A stretch of 64,000 nt of DNA from Thioalkalivibrio nitratireducens DSM 14787 (GTDB taxonomy: Bacteria > Pseudomonadota > Gammaproteobacteria > Ectothiorhodospirales > Ectothiorhodospiraceae): contig NC_019902.2 of NCBI RefSeq assembly GCF_000321415.2, positions 992,001 to 1,056,000 on the forward strand, read 5' to 3'. Shown piece by piece: positions 8,836 to 17,870 of this stretch (its first letter is position 1; every line of letters starts with the position of its first letter). The notes below the pieces were generated by a model, which was not told where the DNA came from, did no database searches, and saw only the letters and a program-made list of their open reading frames with translations. The translations under genes were made by a program, and so were the position numbers.

Positions 8836-9278
8836 CGACCCGGTCCCGACCTTCCAGGCCCGCGAAGGCCCGCAGAACCCTGGCGGACCTGGTTACCGAG
8901 GCCCGCGCGCGGATCCGCGAGATGACGCCCGGCGATCTGCACGCAGCCATCGAGGCCGGCGAGCCCTGGCTGGTCGTGGACGTGCGCGAACCCTACGAGT
9001 ACCGGCGCCTGCACGTTCCGGGGTCGCTGCTGATCCCCCGGGGCCTGCTGGAGGGGGCGGCCGAACCCGGCAGCCGCCATCGGATCCGGGCGCTGAGCGA
9101 GGCACGGAATCGTCCGGTGGCGCTGCTGTGCGCGACCGGAGCCCGCTCGGCACTCGCGGCGGTGGTGCTCGAGGAGATGGGTTTTTCCGACGTGGTGAAC
9201 GTCGCCGGTGGTATCCGGCTCTGGGATGCCGAAGAGCTGCCCACCGAGACCGGACCGTATACCGGCCCGTTGCCCTGA
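8832..9278 (+). CDS. Rhodanese-like sulfurtransferase
   Basis: This is a single-domain rhodanese of 148 residues that would carry persulfide sulfur. The substrate-site Asp and Arg are in [18 protein letters not shown], and the active-site loop is [13 protein letters not shown] with the catalytic Cys followed by a six-residue loop. A basic N-terminal extension of ~35 residues precedes the domain. The GTG start at 8832 overlaps the upstream stop as GTGA; the much longer open frame upstream is antisense-like shadow. Pairing with a thioredoxin-fold protein suggests a shared thiol or sulfur role, which is inference from overlap only. Confidence 0.9.
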   Translation: MTTRSRPSRPAKARRTLADLVTEARARIREMTPGDLHAAIEAGEPWLVVDVREPYEYRRLHVPGSLLIPRGLLEGAAEPGSRHRIRALSEARNRPVALLCATGARSALAAVVLEEMGFSDVVNVAGGIRLWDAEELPTETGPYTGPLP

Positions 9279-9533
9279 CCGGAGGTCACCCCGGTGCCGG
9301 GCCTTGTCCGTCCGGGATCGGACCACCGCGCAAGCGCTGGTGCATCTCTTTGCTGGCCAATCGCTGTCAAACCGTTCGTTCAGCGCTACGATCGGCGATA
9401 CTCGCGCGGGTCGGCCGGTCGCGGTCGTCGCCGGGGACCGCAGGCGGGGCATGCTGGCGCGGCCAAATGGGCGCGAAGACCGCCAGCGAAGGACGTTGGC
9501 AGCCGACCGGCAGATACGAAAGGAAGAAAAAAG

Positions 9534-11012
9534 ATGCGTATGCGGCCTGGCGCGGATCCTGGAACCGCGAAGCTTCGGCACAGGAAATTCTTGATCGGCC
9601 TGCTCGTCCTGGCGTCTCTGCCGGCGGTGGCTGCACTGTGGTTGGGATTCTCCGGCGGATTCTTCGGAACCCGCGGTCCCGGAATTTTCGAAGCCATCGT
9701 GGCTGGAGTCGTGGTGATCGGGCTGGCAGCGGGGTTCGTGGGTTGGCGGGCTCGGCAGGCGGCACGCGCTACGCGCAGCGCCGTGGAACGGCGCTATCCC
9801 GGCCAGCCGTGGATGTGGCGCGCGGACTGGGCAAGCAGGCGCATTCGGCACAGCGACAAGAGTGGGCTCGGCCTCTGGGTGGCGGCGCTGATCTGGAACG
9901 CGGTCGCGTTTCCGGCTACGTACTTGGTCGTTCGCGAAGGGCTCGAAACCGGCGAGTGGGCAGCACTGTTCATCCTGGTGTTCCCGCTGATCGGGTTGTT
10001 TCTGCTGGGCGGTGCAGTCCACGTCACGTTGAGCTACCTGCGCTATGGCGTCTCGACCTTCGAGCTGGGTGCGCCGCCAGGGGGAATCGGCGGCAGCCTG
10101 CAGGGGCAGGTGCATACCCGGCTGAAACTGCAGCCCGGTGAACGGGTGACCCTGCGCCTGGTGAACTACCAGCGCACCACCGAGCGCTCGGGCAAGGAGC
10201 GCCGAACCCACTACCGGAAGCTGTGGGAGCAGGATCGCGAACTCGGTACCGAGGAACTGTCGCGAGGGCGCGAGGGCGGGGTCGTGATCCCGGTGGATTT
10301 CCCGATTCCACACGACGGACAGCCGACCACGGTCTTCGGTTCCGAAGACGGCACCCTCTGGCGCGTCGAGGTCGCTGCGTCAGTGCCTGGTGTCGATTAT
10401 CACGCCCACTTCGATGTTCCGGTGTTTGTTACCGAGACGCGACGGGCGTCCGACTCGCGGCAGGGCGAATCGCGCGAAGAGCGCGAACCCGCCTTCGATC
10501 CGGCCGCGGCGCTGGATTTGCGCATCATGGCCTCGGATGCGGGCGCCACCGAATACTACTGGGCCCCCGGCAGGGCCAGACGGGCAGCGATGGTGATGAC
10601 CGTCGTCACGCTGCTGGTGTTCGCGGGCTACGGCTACAGCCAGGTCCCCGGAAGCGTGATCGCCGCATCCTCGCTGTGGGGATGGCTATTCCCCCTGGTG
10701 CTGACGCTGATCACGCTGCAGATGTGGACGGCTTCGACTCGGCTGGTGATCGAGCCGGGACGCGTGCTGGTCCGGAACCGGTTCGCGGGGTTGGGTCGCT
10801 GGCGGGAGTACGCCCCCGAAGATATCGCCCGGGTCGAACCCGTGATCGCCCCCTCGCCGGAAACCCCGTATTTCTACCTGCGCCTGTGGCTCGGCGACGG
10901 TCGTCGGGTCAAACTCGGGTGGATGAACAGCCCGGCGACCCGCGACGCGCATGCCGAAGCCCAGTGGCTGACCGACGACATCCGCGCCAAGCTGAAGGCC
11001 GCGGCACGCTGA
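9534..11012 (+). CDS. Uncharacterised multi-domain membrane protein
   Basis: This is a 492-residue protein of unknown function. AAGGAAG lies 8 bp before the ATG. It has hydrophobic helices at roughly residues 20-40, 47-66, 115-165 and a pair near 350-400. Between the two helix groups is a soluble ~170-residue region rich in beta strands (LQPGERVTLRLVNYQRTTERSGKERRT), which resembles the extracytoplasmic part of DUF3592-type proteins. After the last helices a ~95-residue segment (TRLVIEPGRVLVRNRFAGLGRWREY) looks like a PH-like membrane-anchored domain. No catalytic motif is apparent. It stands alone after the rhodanese gene. Confidence 0.75.
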   Translation: MRMRPGADPGTAKLRHRKFLIGLLVLASLPAVAALWLGFSGGFFGTRGPGIFEAIVAGVVVIGLAAGFVGWRARQAARATRSAVERRYPGQPWMWRADWASRRIRHSDKSGLGLWVAALIWNAVAFPATYLVVREGLETGEWAALFILVFPLIGLFLLGGAVHVTLSYLRYGVSTFELGAPPGGIGGSLQGQVHTRLKLQPGERVTLRLVNYQRTTERSGKERRTHYRKLWEQDRELGTEELSRGREGGVVIPVDFPIPHDGQPTTVFGSEDGTLWRVEVAASVPGVDYHAHFDVPVFVTETRRASDSRQGESREEREPAFDPAAALDLRIMASDAGATEYYWAPGRARRAAMVMTVVTLLVFAGYGYSQVPGSVIAASSLWGWLFPLVLTLITLQMWTASTRLVIEPGRVLVRNRFAGLGRWREYAPEDIARVEPVIAPSPETPYFYLRLWLGDGRRVKLGWMNSPATRDAHAEAQWLTDDIRAKLKAAAR

Positions 11013-11326
11013 GGGCGGGCACGCCCAGCGCCGAGGCCGGTCGGGTGCCGGGCGTGGTGCGCGACGGCACAACTCGGGGTGGTGCCTCCCCGGTCCGCCC
11101 GCCGGCAGCGTAGGTCGTGCTGGCAGGGCACAGCATGGTCGGGGATTGGGGCCGGGGCAGGCGCCGGAGGGCGATCGCGTGCGGTGCCTTGCGGGCATTG
11201 GCAAGTCCGCGAGCGATCATGCGCGGGTCGCCGTATTGGGTTCATCATGTGGGTGTCACGACGCCCGTGCAGCGTTACCATCGACACTTCCTGCGCGGGC
11301 CGATTCCGGCCGCCACCGGGGGATCC
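11013..11326. other. Intergenic stretch, no feature recognised
   Basis: This is a 314-bp GC-rich stretch between the membrane-protein gene and the acyltransferase gene. An open frame of the acyltransferase continues through it, but the encoded residues are Arg-rich and unlike the family, so it is probably leader. No clear terminator or repeat is visible. Confidence 0.5.
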
Positions 11327-12127
11327 ATGGCGAGCAAGCTGCGGGGCAGTTACAGGCTGCTCAGAATCTTTGTGTACCTGCTGTACGGGCTCTGGCTGAG
11401 CCTGCGATACGGGTTCGGCCCGGCGGGCGAGGCGCGGATGGCGGAGGTCCGGTGGCGGTGGTACCGGCGCGCGATGGAACTCGCCGGGGTCGAGATCCGC
11501 GTCGATGGACGGCCGCCGGACGGTCCGGCACTGGTGGTGTCCAACCACGTGTCCTGGCTGGACATCCCGGTGCTGGGTGCAGTGATGGACGTGCGGTTCC
11601 TTTCGAAGGCGGAAGTCGCCCGGTGGCCGTTGATCGGCTGGCTGGCCCGCCGCAACGGTACCCTGTTCATCCATCGCGGCGCACACCATGCCTCGCAGAT
11701 CGTGCGGGACATGTCCGAGGCACTGTCCCGCGGCCAGCGCGTGGTGCTGTTTCCCGAGGCCACCACCTCGACCGGTGCCGAGGTGCGGCGCTTTCATCCG
11801 CGCCTGTTTGCGGCGGCGGTGGCAACCGGTACCCCGGTGCAGCCGGTGGCGCTCGAGCATGAACGCGGCGCCGACGGCTCCCCGCCAGCGGCGGCCTTTG
11901 TGGATGGAGAATGGTTCCTGGTCCACGCGTGGCGGATCCTCTGCCGGCCGCGCACGGTAGTGCAGGTTCATCTGTTGCCCCCGCTGCCCGTCACCGAACA
12001 CTCGACCCGGCGCGAACTGGCGGACGCGGCGAGGTGTGTGGTGCTTGCCGCTCTCGGGCTGCCGGGCGATGGCAGCGCTGCCGCCACCGGCTCCGCGCGC
12101 GCAGGCGACCGGCAGCGTACGGGCTGA
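11327..12127 (+). CDS. 1-acyl-sn-glycerol-3-phosphate acyltransferase (PlsC family)
   Basis: This is a 266-residue LPLAT-family acyltransferase that adds a fatty acyl chain to lysophosphatidic acid or a related lysolipid at the inner membrane. One N-terminal hydrophobic segment (LLRIFVYLLYGLWLSL) precedes the domain. The catalytic NHVSWLD motif (HX4D) lies near residue 73, and the acceptor motif FPEATTSTG replaces the usual FPEGTRS. The ATG at 11327 is chosen because GGGGGAT precedes it and it sits just before the membrane helix; the frame is open for 70 more codons upstream. Such single-gene paralogs often act in ornithine-lipid or membrane remodelling, so the exact substrate is open. Confidence 0.88.
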   Translation: MASKLRGSYRLLRIFVYLLYGLWLSLRYGFGPAGEARMAEVRWRWYRRAMELAGVEIRVDGRPPDGPALVVSNHVSWLDIPVLGAVMDVRFLSKAEVARWPLIGWLARRNGTLFIHRGAHHASQIVRDMSEALSRGQRVVLFPEATTSTGAEVRRFHPRLFAAAVATGTPVQPVALEHERGADGSPPAAAFVDGEWFLVHAWRILCRPRTVVQVHLLPPLPVTEHSTRRELADAARCVVLAALGLPGDGSAAATGSARAGDRQRTG

Positions 12128-12335
12128 GTGCCCGCGAAGCCACCCCTGGCCCGCGTTGCCGTCGCCCGGCGTTGCGCCTGCGCCGTTGCCGGAATCCCGG
12201 GTCTTATGCGCAGTACCGGCGGCGCGCACGGATCAGTGCGCGCTACGCCGTGTCCGGCGGGTTCAGGGGTACCCTCGCGATGGTGCTGGGCGTGGATGCG
12301 AGCCCTGACGGATCCGCCGCCAGGCGTGGTGGGCG

Positions 12336-12806
12336 CTACCAGTACCGCCCGCCGGTGCCCAGCGCGATGGTGATCAGGCCGAGCACCAGGTTGATCCCGA
12401 TGAACATCCGGATCTGCCCGAGCCGGCGCCCGGCCTCGGGCCAGTCCTGCGCGGCGATGGCCTTGCGCATGCGCCGGTACGGAGCGAAGTAGATATGGGC
12501 GAAGATCGCCATCATCACCAGTCCGAGCAGCAGCATCCAGTGCACATGGGCGCCGACATTCCCCATGCCGCCGTACACCCCGAAAATCAACCAGAAGCCG
12601 GTCGCCAGCAGGATCACGACGATGCCCCATACCCAGGGGAAGAACCGGGCGAAGCTGTTCTGCCAGAGCGTGGTGCGCTCCGGTACCGCGAGCAGCTTGG
12701 CGGCTGCCGGGCGTACCGCCATGTAGGCGAAAAACATGCCGCCGACCCAGACGGCGGCCGACAGGGCGTGCAGGCCGACCATCACGCTGATGAGTACGCT
12801 GGACAT
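12336..12806 (-). CDS. CopD-family integral membrane protein
   Basis: This is a 156-residue protein with four hydrophobic helices. The opening VGLHALSAAVWVGGMFFAYM is characteristic of the CopD/DUF2269-like superfamily, where conserved His residues in the helices may bind haem or copper. Further His are in AHVHWM and IFAHIYF. The start at 12806 has GGGAG upstream; a frame extending to 12911 overlaps the neighbouring gene and is rejected. It is the last gene of a minus-strand operon, 22 bp after the K+ channel gene. A function in copper uptake is not supported by its neighbours. Confidence 0.82.
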   Translation of the reverse strand: MSSVLISVMVGLHALSAAVWVGGMFFAYMAVRPAAAKLLAVPERTTLWQNSFARFFPWVWGIVVILLATGFWLIFGVYGGMGNVGAHVHWMLLLGLVMMAIFAHIYFAPYRRMRKAIAAQDWPEAGRRLGQIRMFIGINLVLGLITIALGTGGRYW

Positions 12807-12828
12807 CTCGGATAACTCCCAGGTTGAT

Positions 12829-14556
12829 TCAGGAAGGCGGTAAGGTACCACCCGCCCCGGGCCTTGGGGTACTGCCCAGACGGCGCCATAGCCAGCCCTG
12901 TGGGCGGTCACGGCCGGTCAGCAGGAATTCGAGAGCATGCGGGTCCTGGAGTTCGCGGGCGATGCGGGCCGCCGACTCGCCGCGGCCGCAGAACAGGATT
13001 TCATCGTCTTCGCCGAGGGTCTCGCTGTCTTGGGGCGCCAGCAGCGGCTGCCGGTCCGCGCCCCGGCGCAGCATCAGCGCCAGGCAGGGCAGGCGGCGCT
13101 CGCGCTGGTGCGGGTGGGACAGCAATTCGCCCAGCGTGACCGGCGCCGTCCGCAGCCGTTCCAGCAGTGCCGGAGCCGTGTCCCGGTCCAGGCGCACCGC
13201 CCAGACCGCCGGTACTCTTTCACCGGTGACGGCGCCGATTCGGCTGATCAGTTCGTTCGCCCAGTCGCTGTCCTGATCTCGCGATCGGCGCAGAAACAGC
13301 GGCAGCAGCGGCGAGGTCAGGTGCGACAGGATCGCCTCGGCGATGGTCTCGCTGTGCCGCATCACCAGGTCGAGCTCGGCCGCGGCAAACAGCGCCCCGT
13401 TGCCGTCGGAATTCTGGCGGCCGACCATGAACAGCTCGGGGCTCAGATCGCGCGCGGTCATCAGGATCGACAGGTTGTTGGTATCGCTGTTGGTGCCGGC
13501 AACGATGCCGGCGGCGCTTGCCACTCCGGCCTCACGCAGGGTCTCGGCTTCGGTGCCGCGCCCCTGCACACAGTCCTCGGCGCAGCCGGTGCCTTCGTGG
13601 TCCGCCTCCACCACGACCACTTCGACCTGCTCCCCGGAGAGTCCCGCGTGCACCGCCTTGCCGAAGCGGCCGAAGCCGCAGAGGATCCAGCGCCCGCGCG
13701 GCGGATACAGCGGCATCGGCAGATCGCTGCCCGGTACGCTGCTGAGCCACTGATGCAGCAAATGATGCGCCGGGGAGTGCAGTGCCAGCGCCAGCCGGTC
13801 TCCGAAGGTGTGGAAGGGGTTGATCACCTGGTCGGTGCCGAAGGACTGCATGTTCCGCTCGGTGTCGGCGCTTTCCGCGCGGCAGATCACCGGCAGCATG
13901 GGATTCAGCAGCTTTACCGTGATCGCGATCTTCAGGTTCGCCTCATCGCTGTCGGTGAGCGCGACCACGCCCTGGCAGAGTGGATTGGAAAGCCCCGCCG
14001 ACTGCAGCCGGGCTGACACGCTGGCGTCGGCGATCAGGCCTGGGACGAAGATGTCGGTGTCCGAAAGCGCGAGGTCGTTGAGGCAGTCCGGGTTGCGGTC
14101 GATCACCACCACGCGCTTGCGCCGGCGCAGCAGTGCCCGGACCAGCAGCGATCCGGTGTCGCCGTACCCGCAGACGATGAAAAATGGTTCGCGCAGTCGG
14201 CGGATGCTGCGGTCGAAGGTCTGCTGCGAGACGGCGAGCTTGAAGGTCGGATCCTGCACCAGGGTCAGGATTTTCCCGATCGCGTACAGCCAGGCGATCA
14301 CCGAGAGGTAGACGGTGACCGTGGTCCACATCCGCTGCGCTTCGCTGAAGGCATGCGGAATCTCGCCGAAGCCGATGGTGGTGGCCATGTAGCTGACGAA
14401 GTAGAACGCATGGAAGAAGTCCATGCGCCAGGGCTCTCCCTGATCGTCGATTCCCGGGATCAGCACCAGTCCCGTGACCGAGATGCTGTAGGCCGCGGTG
14501 AGCGCGAGCAGCGGCGCGCGCATCCGCCGCAGGAACAACGACAGCACCTTGTCCAT
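12829..14556 (-). CDS. Potassium channel protein with two TrkA-N (RCK) domains
   Basis: This is a 575-residue two-helix potassium channel. Helix 1 spans about residues 13-33, then a pore loop with the filter TTIGFGE near residue 61, then helix 2 (TVTVYLSVIAWLYAIG). A first NAD-binding TrkA-N domain begins at FIVCGYGDTGSLL, and a second at WILCGFGRFGKAVH. The filter reads TIGFG, a known variant of TVGYG. The C-terminus has a TrkA-C-like region with a second pair of nucleotide-fold segments. The gene overlaps nothing but is only 7 bp from the upstream small membrane gene, so co-expression is likely. Confidence 0.92.
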   Translation of the reverse strand: MDKVLSLFLRRMRAPLLALTAAYSISVTGLVLIPGIDDQGEPWRMDFFHAFYFVSYMATTIGFGEIPHAFSEAQRMWTTVTVYLSVIAWLYAIGKILTLVQDPTFKLAVSQQTFDRSIRRLREPFFIVCGYGDTGSLLVRALLRRRKRVVVIDRNPDCLNDLALSDTDIFVPGLIADASVSARLQSAGLSNPLCQGVVALTDSDEANLKIAITVKLLNPMLPVICRAESADTERNMQSFGTDQVINPFHTFGDRLALALHSPAHHLLHQWLSSVPGSDLPMPLYPPRGRWILCGFGRFGKAVHAGLSGEQVEVVVVEADHEGTGCAEDCVQGRGTEAETLREAGVASAAGIVAGTNSDTNNLSILMTARDLSPELFMVGRQNSDGNGALFAAAELDLVMRHSETIAEAILSHLTSPLLPLFLRRSRDQDSDWANELISRIGAVTGERVPAVWAVRLDRDTAPALLERLRTAPVTLGELLSHPHQRERRLPCLALMLRRGADRQPLLAPQDSETLGEDDEILFCGRGESAARIARELQDPHALEFLLTGRDRPQGWLWRRLGSTPRPGAGGTLPPS

Positions 14557-14563
14557 GGCGGGC

Positions 14564-14947
14564 TCAGCGGCGCAGCACGATGGTGTCTGCGATCAGCAAC
14601 ACGACCGAGATGACATTCGCGATCATCGCGCCCGCGGCCAGCGAGACGATGCTGGCCATCATCATCGCGTCGAGGCCGGTGGCGCTGATGTTCACCGCGT
14701 AGCCCCAAACGACCGCGGCCGCGAAGAGCTGCAGGATCGCCACCAGCGATGTCGCCAGCAGCAGCGCACCGGTCTGCGTGCGGTCGCCGAACTTGAGCAG
14801 CGTGGCGACGAGATTCACCACGATCGCGGCAAACAGCTCGTAGACGTTGTGGTGTGCGGGGTTGTCGATCTCGCCCAGCACGAAGCCGAAATTCAGCGTC
14901 AGCGCCAGAATGATGAAGAATCCGAAAATCACCTTCTCGAGGTTCAT
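14564..14947 (-). CDS. Small conserved membrane protein (DUF6394-like)
   Basis: This is a 127-residue protein with four hydrophobic helices and almost no soluble part. It begins MNLEKVIFGFFIILALTLNFGFVLGEID, followed by NPAHHNVYELFAAIVVNLVATLLKFGDRTQ. I recall similar proteins encoded next to TrkA-domain channels and named DUF6394, with no known function. It lies 13 bp after the PF10136 gene and 7 bp before the K+ channel gene, and a GGGAG sequence precedes the ATG. Its position suggests it accompanies the channel, perhaps as an accessory subunit (inference). Confidence 0.8.
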   Translation of the reverse strand: MNLEKVIFGFFIILALTLNFGFVLGEIDNPAHHNVYELFAAIVVNLVATLLKFGDRTQTGALLLATSLVAILQLFAAAVVWGYAVNISATGLDAMMMASIVSLAAGAMIANVISVVLLIADTIVLRR

Positions 14948-14960
14948 GATGGCTCCCGTT

Positions 14961-16991
14961 TCAGTCCTGGCGGTCTTTCCCCGACGCGTCGCTCGCTTCC
15001 CGCACCTGGGCCGGCGGCAGCAGGAATTCCCGCGGGCGTTCGCGGATGCGACGCGCGTAGGCCTTCAGCACCCGGTCCAGTGCGCCAATGCGGGTGCCGC
15101 GGGCCTTCAGCGCGACATACAGCGCGAGCCCGAAGCTGACCCAGAGGTTCACCGCACCGATCAGCAGCACCAGCACCAGATAGAACAGCCATTCGAACAC
15201 ACCCGGCATCTGCACTGCGGTGGCATAGCCCAGGTTCGCCGAGGCGAATGCGACGTGGCGGATGTCCAGAGGCAGGCTGAGCAGGTAGCCGATGTAGCCG
15301 GTTACGCCGAGCAGCACCCCGAACAAGAAGTTGCCGAACAGCGCGCCATAGTTGTGCGCCACGAAGTTGGCCAGGCGGTCGCGCCTGCGCTCGGACAGGA
15401 GCCGGCGCAGCAGCGGATGGCCGCGCAGTCGATCGGGGAGTTCCAGGTAGGCGCAGCGGTTGTCGAAGAATCCCGAGATCAGGCCGGCGACGAACAGCCA
15501 TACCCCCGCGATTGCCGCATGGAACAGGGCGAGACCGGCCACGGGACTCAATTGATGGAGCTGGTATTCGACGCCCTGGGGTGTCAGCACGGGCGATCCC
15601 AGTGCCAGGGCGTAGAGCCACCCGACCAGAACCGCCACCGGCAATGCGATGCTCACGTTCCCCAGCACCGCGATGAACTGCGAGCGGCCCACCTGGATCA
15701 GCAGGTCGGCCAGCTTCGCCGGGCTGGCGGTGCCGCGGTCGCTTTCTTCGATCGCGGCGGCGAGGCGCGCGGCGGTCATCGCCGGCTGCTTGGTGGCGAC
15801 CGTGAAATGCAGGATGTGAATCAGAACGAATCCCAGGCCGTAGTTCATGCTGACCCAGAAGGTTTGGGCCCCGGCGGCGAGATCGAGCGCCTCGACCTGG
15901 ATCTTGATCAGCGCCATCAGCGCGATGATCAGGCCCGCGCCTGCGCCCGAACGGAACATCTCCAGGTACTCGGCGCGGTTCTGGGTGATGTAGTGCTCGC
16001 CGGTCTCGCTGGCCCGCTGGGTCACGCTGCGCGAGAGCAGACCGATGTTTTCCTGCCACAGGGTGCGCACGCTGTAGCGGCGGGTGTTGGCGGCGACCAA
16101 TTCCCGGAACAGGGTCGCCCAGGCGCTGCGGGCAGCCGTCGGGTCGCTCGGGTCGAGCATGTCCAGCAGCCGTTCGATGCGTGCGAGCGTCTGATCCAGC
16201 CGCTCGAGCAAGTGAGTCAGCGAGACGCTGCTGCCGCGGGTGACTGCACGGCGGCGCAGGCGGGCGATCTGTTCCCGACACTGGTCGAGTAGCACCCGGG
16301 CATGGCGGTCGTCGTGGCGTGCCAGCGAGGGGTCGGTGAGCCAGGCGCGGTACGCCTCGATGAAACGGCCGAGTTCCCGCTGCTGTGCCACGAACGCGGA
16401 GTTGCGTTCGGCGATCGACGGATCGAGACGCAGCAGCTCGGGCTCCAGTTCCTCCGCGGCGATCCACATCGAGAGCATCTCGAGGGCGTAGAGGATCTCG
16501 TCACGCGCTCGCTGGAGCACGACCGGATGCTCTTCCGCGCCGCAGCCAAGTGCCTCGAACAGCCGCCACCAGGCATCGTCGGGAAGCGCGGACACCCAGT
16601 CCGCGTCGCTGGGCTGGTGAAACACATACGCGAGCACGTCCTTCAGGTCGCGGCGCTCCATCGGCCTGGGGTTCACCCGCTCGTACATCCGCTCGACGAG
16701 TTCTCGCAGGAAACCGCGACGGGAGAACAGGCCGATGCCCGTGTAGAGGGTCAGGTGTCGGGCTGATTCCAGACCCTGCTCGAGGCGTTCGCGCAGCACT
16801 TGGCGCCGTCCGGGATCCGCGCGCAGGGCGACCACGAGCTCCTCGATCCGCGCGATTACCGGGGCTGCGAGGTGGCGCTGGTGCGGCGCAGGGCGCAGCC
16901 AGTCCACCAGCAGCCGGAGGGTGTCGGCGAGATCCCTGCCCTCGTCATCGGCGAGCCTGGCCAGCACGGAATCCGCGGTCGTGGTATCCAT
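14961..16991 (-). CDS. PF10136 'site-specific recombinase' family membrane protein
   Basis: This is a 676-residue member of the family labelled 'site-specific recombinase' (Gcr, PF10136). The N-terminal ~340 residues are helical and charged; from about residue 345 there are roughly six hydrophobic helices (for example FIAVLGNVSIALPVAVLVGWLYALALG). There is no tyrosine- or serine-recombinase catalytic motif and the membrane helices argue against a DNA recombinase, so the family name is probably misleading. It is the first gene of the four-gene operon with the DUF6394-like protein, K+ channel and CopD-like protein, which suggests an envelope or ion-related role. Confidence 0.85.
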   Translation of the reverse strand: MDTTTADSVLARLADDEGRDLADTLRLLVDWLRPAPHQRHLAAPVIARIEELVVALRADPGRRQVLRERLEQGLESARHLTLYTGIGLFSRRGFLRELVERMYERVNPRPMERRDLKDVLAYVFHQPSDADWVSALPDDAWWRLFEALGCGAEEHPVVLQRARDEILYALEMLSMWIAAEELEPELLRLDPSIAERNSAFVAQQRELGRFIEAYRAWLTDPSLARHDDRHARVLLDQCREQIARLRRRAVTRGSSVSLTHLLERLDQTLARIERLLDMLDPSDPTAARSAWATLFRELVAANTRRYSVRTLWQENIGLLSRSVTQRASETGEHYITQNRAEYLEMFRSGAGAGLIIALMALIKIQVEALDLAAGAQTFWVSMNYGLGFVLIHILHFTVATKQPAMTAARLAAAIEESDRGTASPAKLADLLIQVGRSQFIAVLGNVSIALPVAVLVGWLYALALGSPVLTPQGVEYQLHQLSPVAGLALFHAAIAGVWLFVAGLISGFFDNRCAYLELPDRLRGHPLLRRLLSERRRDRLANFVAHNYGALFGNFLFGVLLGVTGYIGYLLSLPLDIRHVAFASANLGYATAVQMPGVFEWLFYLVLVLLIGAVNLWVSFGLALYVALKARGTRIGALDRVLKAYARRIRERPREFLLPPAQVREASDASGKDRQD

Positions 16992-17209
16992 GATCCTCGT
17001 CGTGGTTGCAGAAGCCTGCGATCGGCTGGGCGGGTAGTCTGATTATAGGTGCCGCCGCGCCGGACCAGGATCGGGAATGCGGGGATTCGTTGCGGCGTCG
17101 ACAGGCTGTACCCACACGCCAGGGAACCGGGGTCCGGTGCAGACCATGTGTCGTGGCATTCGCGGGCCCGTGGCGGGGGACCGAGCAACCCAACACGCAG
17201 GAGGACGCT

Positions 17210-17701
17210 ATGTGGCAGGCAACACGCTGGTTTCTGGGAACGATGCTGGTACTGGGGCTGGGGACCCCCTCTCTGCAGGCCGGCGAGGGGCAGGCGCCCT
17301 GGGGCCAGGCGAGTGCCGAAGCGATCGAGTACGCACCCCAGAAGGTCGTGTACGACGTGGCCGAGGGTGACCCCGATCGATTCGAGCGGATTCTCGACCG
17401 GGTCAGCTTTCTGAACAATGTCTACGAGGCCGATCCGTTCGATGCCTCGATCGTGCTGGTGCTGCACGGCGACGAGATCCGCTTTTTCGGTATCGAGAAC
17501 TACGGCGAGTACGGGGAGCTGATGCGCCGCGCGCAGAGCCTGACGCAGGCGGGACCGATCGAGTTCCGGATATGCCGCGCAGCGGCGCGCGCGCGAGGCT
17601 TCGAGCCGGAGGACATGCACGGCTTCGTGCGCGTGGTGCCGATGGCCGACGCGGAGATCATTCGGCTGCAGCAGGAGGAAGGGCATGTGTTCATGCGCTG
17701 A
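17210..17701 (+). CDS. Exported DsrE/DsrF-like protein
   Basis: This is a 163-residue protein with an N-terminal signal peptide (MWQATRWFLGTMLVLGLG, cleavage near LQAGE), so it is periplasmic or membrane-attached. The mature part matches DsrE-like sulfur-relay folds: KVVYDVAEGD at the first strand, SIVLVLHGDEIRFF, then EFRICRAAARARGFEPEDMHGFVRVVPM. The Cys in FRICR sits where DsrE-type proteins often carry the sulfur-binding cysteine. AGGAGG precedes the ATG at 17210; the frame is open ~200 bp upstream but without family similarity. It is divergent from the PF10136 operon. A role in sulfur handling is plausible but unproven. Confidence 0.85.
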   Translation: MWQATRWFLGTMLVLGLGTPSLQAGEGQAPWGQASAEAIEYAPQKVVYDVAEGDPDRFERILDRVSFLNNVYEADPFDASIVLVLHGDEIRFFGIENYGEYGELMRRAQSLTQAGPIEFRICRAAARARGFEPEDMHGFVRVVPMADAEIIRLQQEEGHVFMR

Positions 17702-17745
17702 TCGGGGTCTGCGATCCGACCTGCGCGGGGGCGTTCCGGCTTTAA

Positions 17746-17870
17746 TGACAGCCACGGAAGAACACGGAAACCACGGAAGATGAAACGGATCCAACCCTGT
17801 TGGTATCTGTCCGTGCTTTCCGTGGCTCGCCCTTTCATGTTGCAGGGTGGCCGCTGGCCATGACAGTTAG
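17746..17870 (-). repeat. Hairpin repeat between convergent genes (copy 2)
   Basis: Left arm CCACGGAAGAACACGG (17752-17767) is identical to that of the copy at 3555, and pairs imperfectly with CCGTGCTTTCCGTGG (17811-17825). The segment ends in CATGACAGTTAG, the same ending as the 95-bp repeat at 3447-3541. The last ~36 bases lie inside the annotated end of the metallopeptidase gene and supply its final residues and stop codon. Confidence 0.75.
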
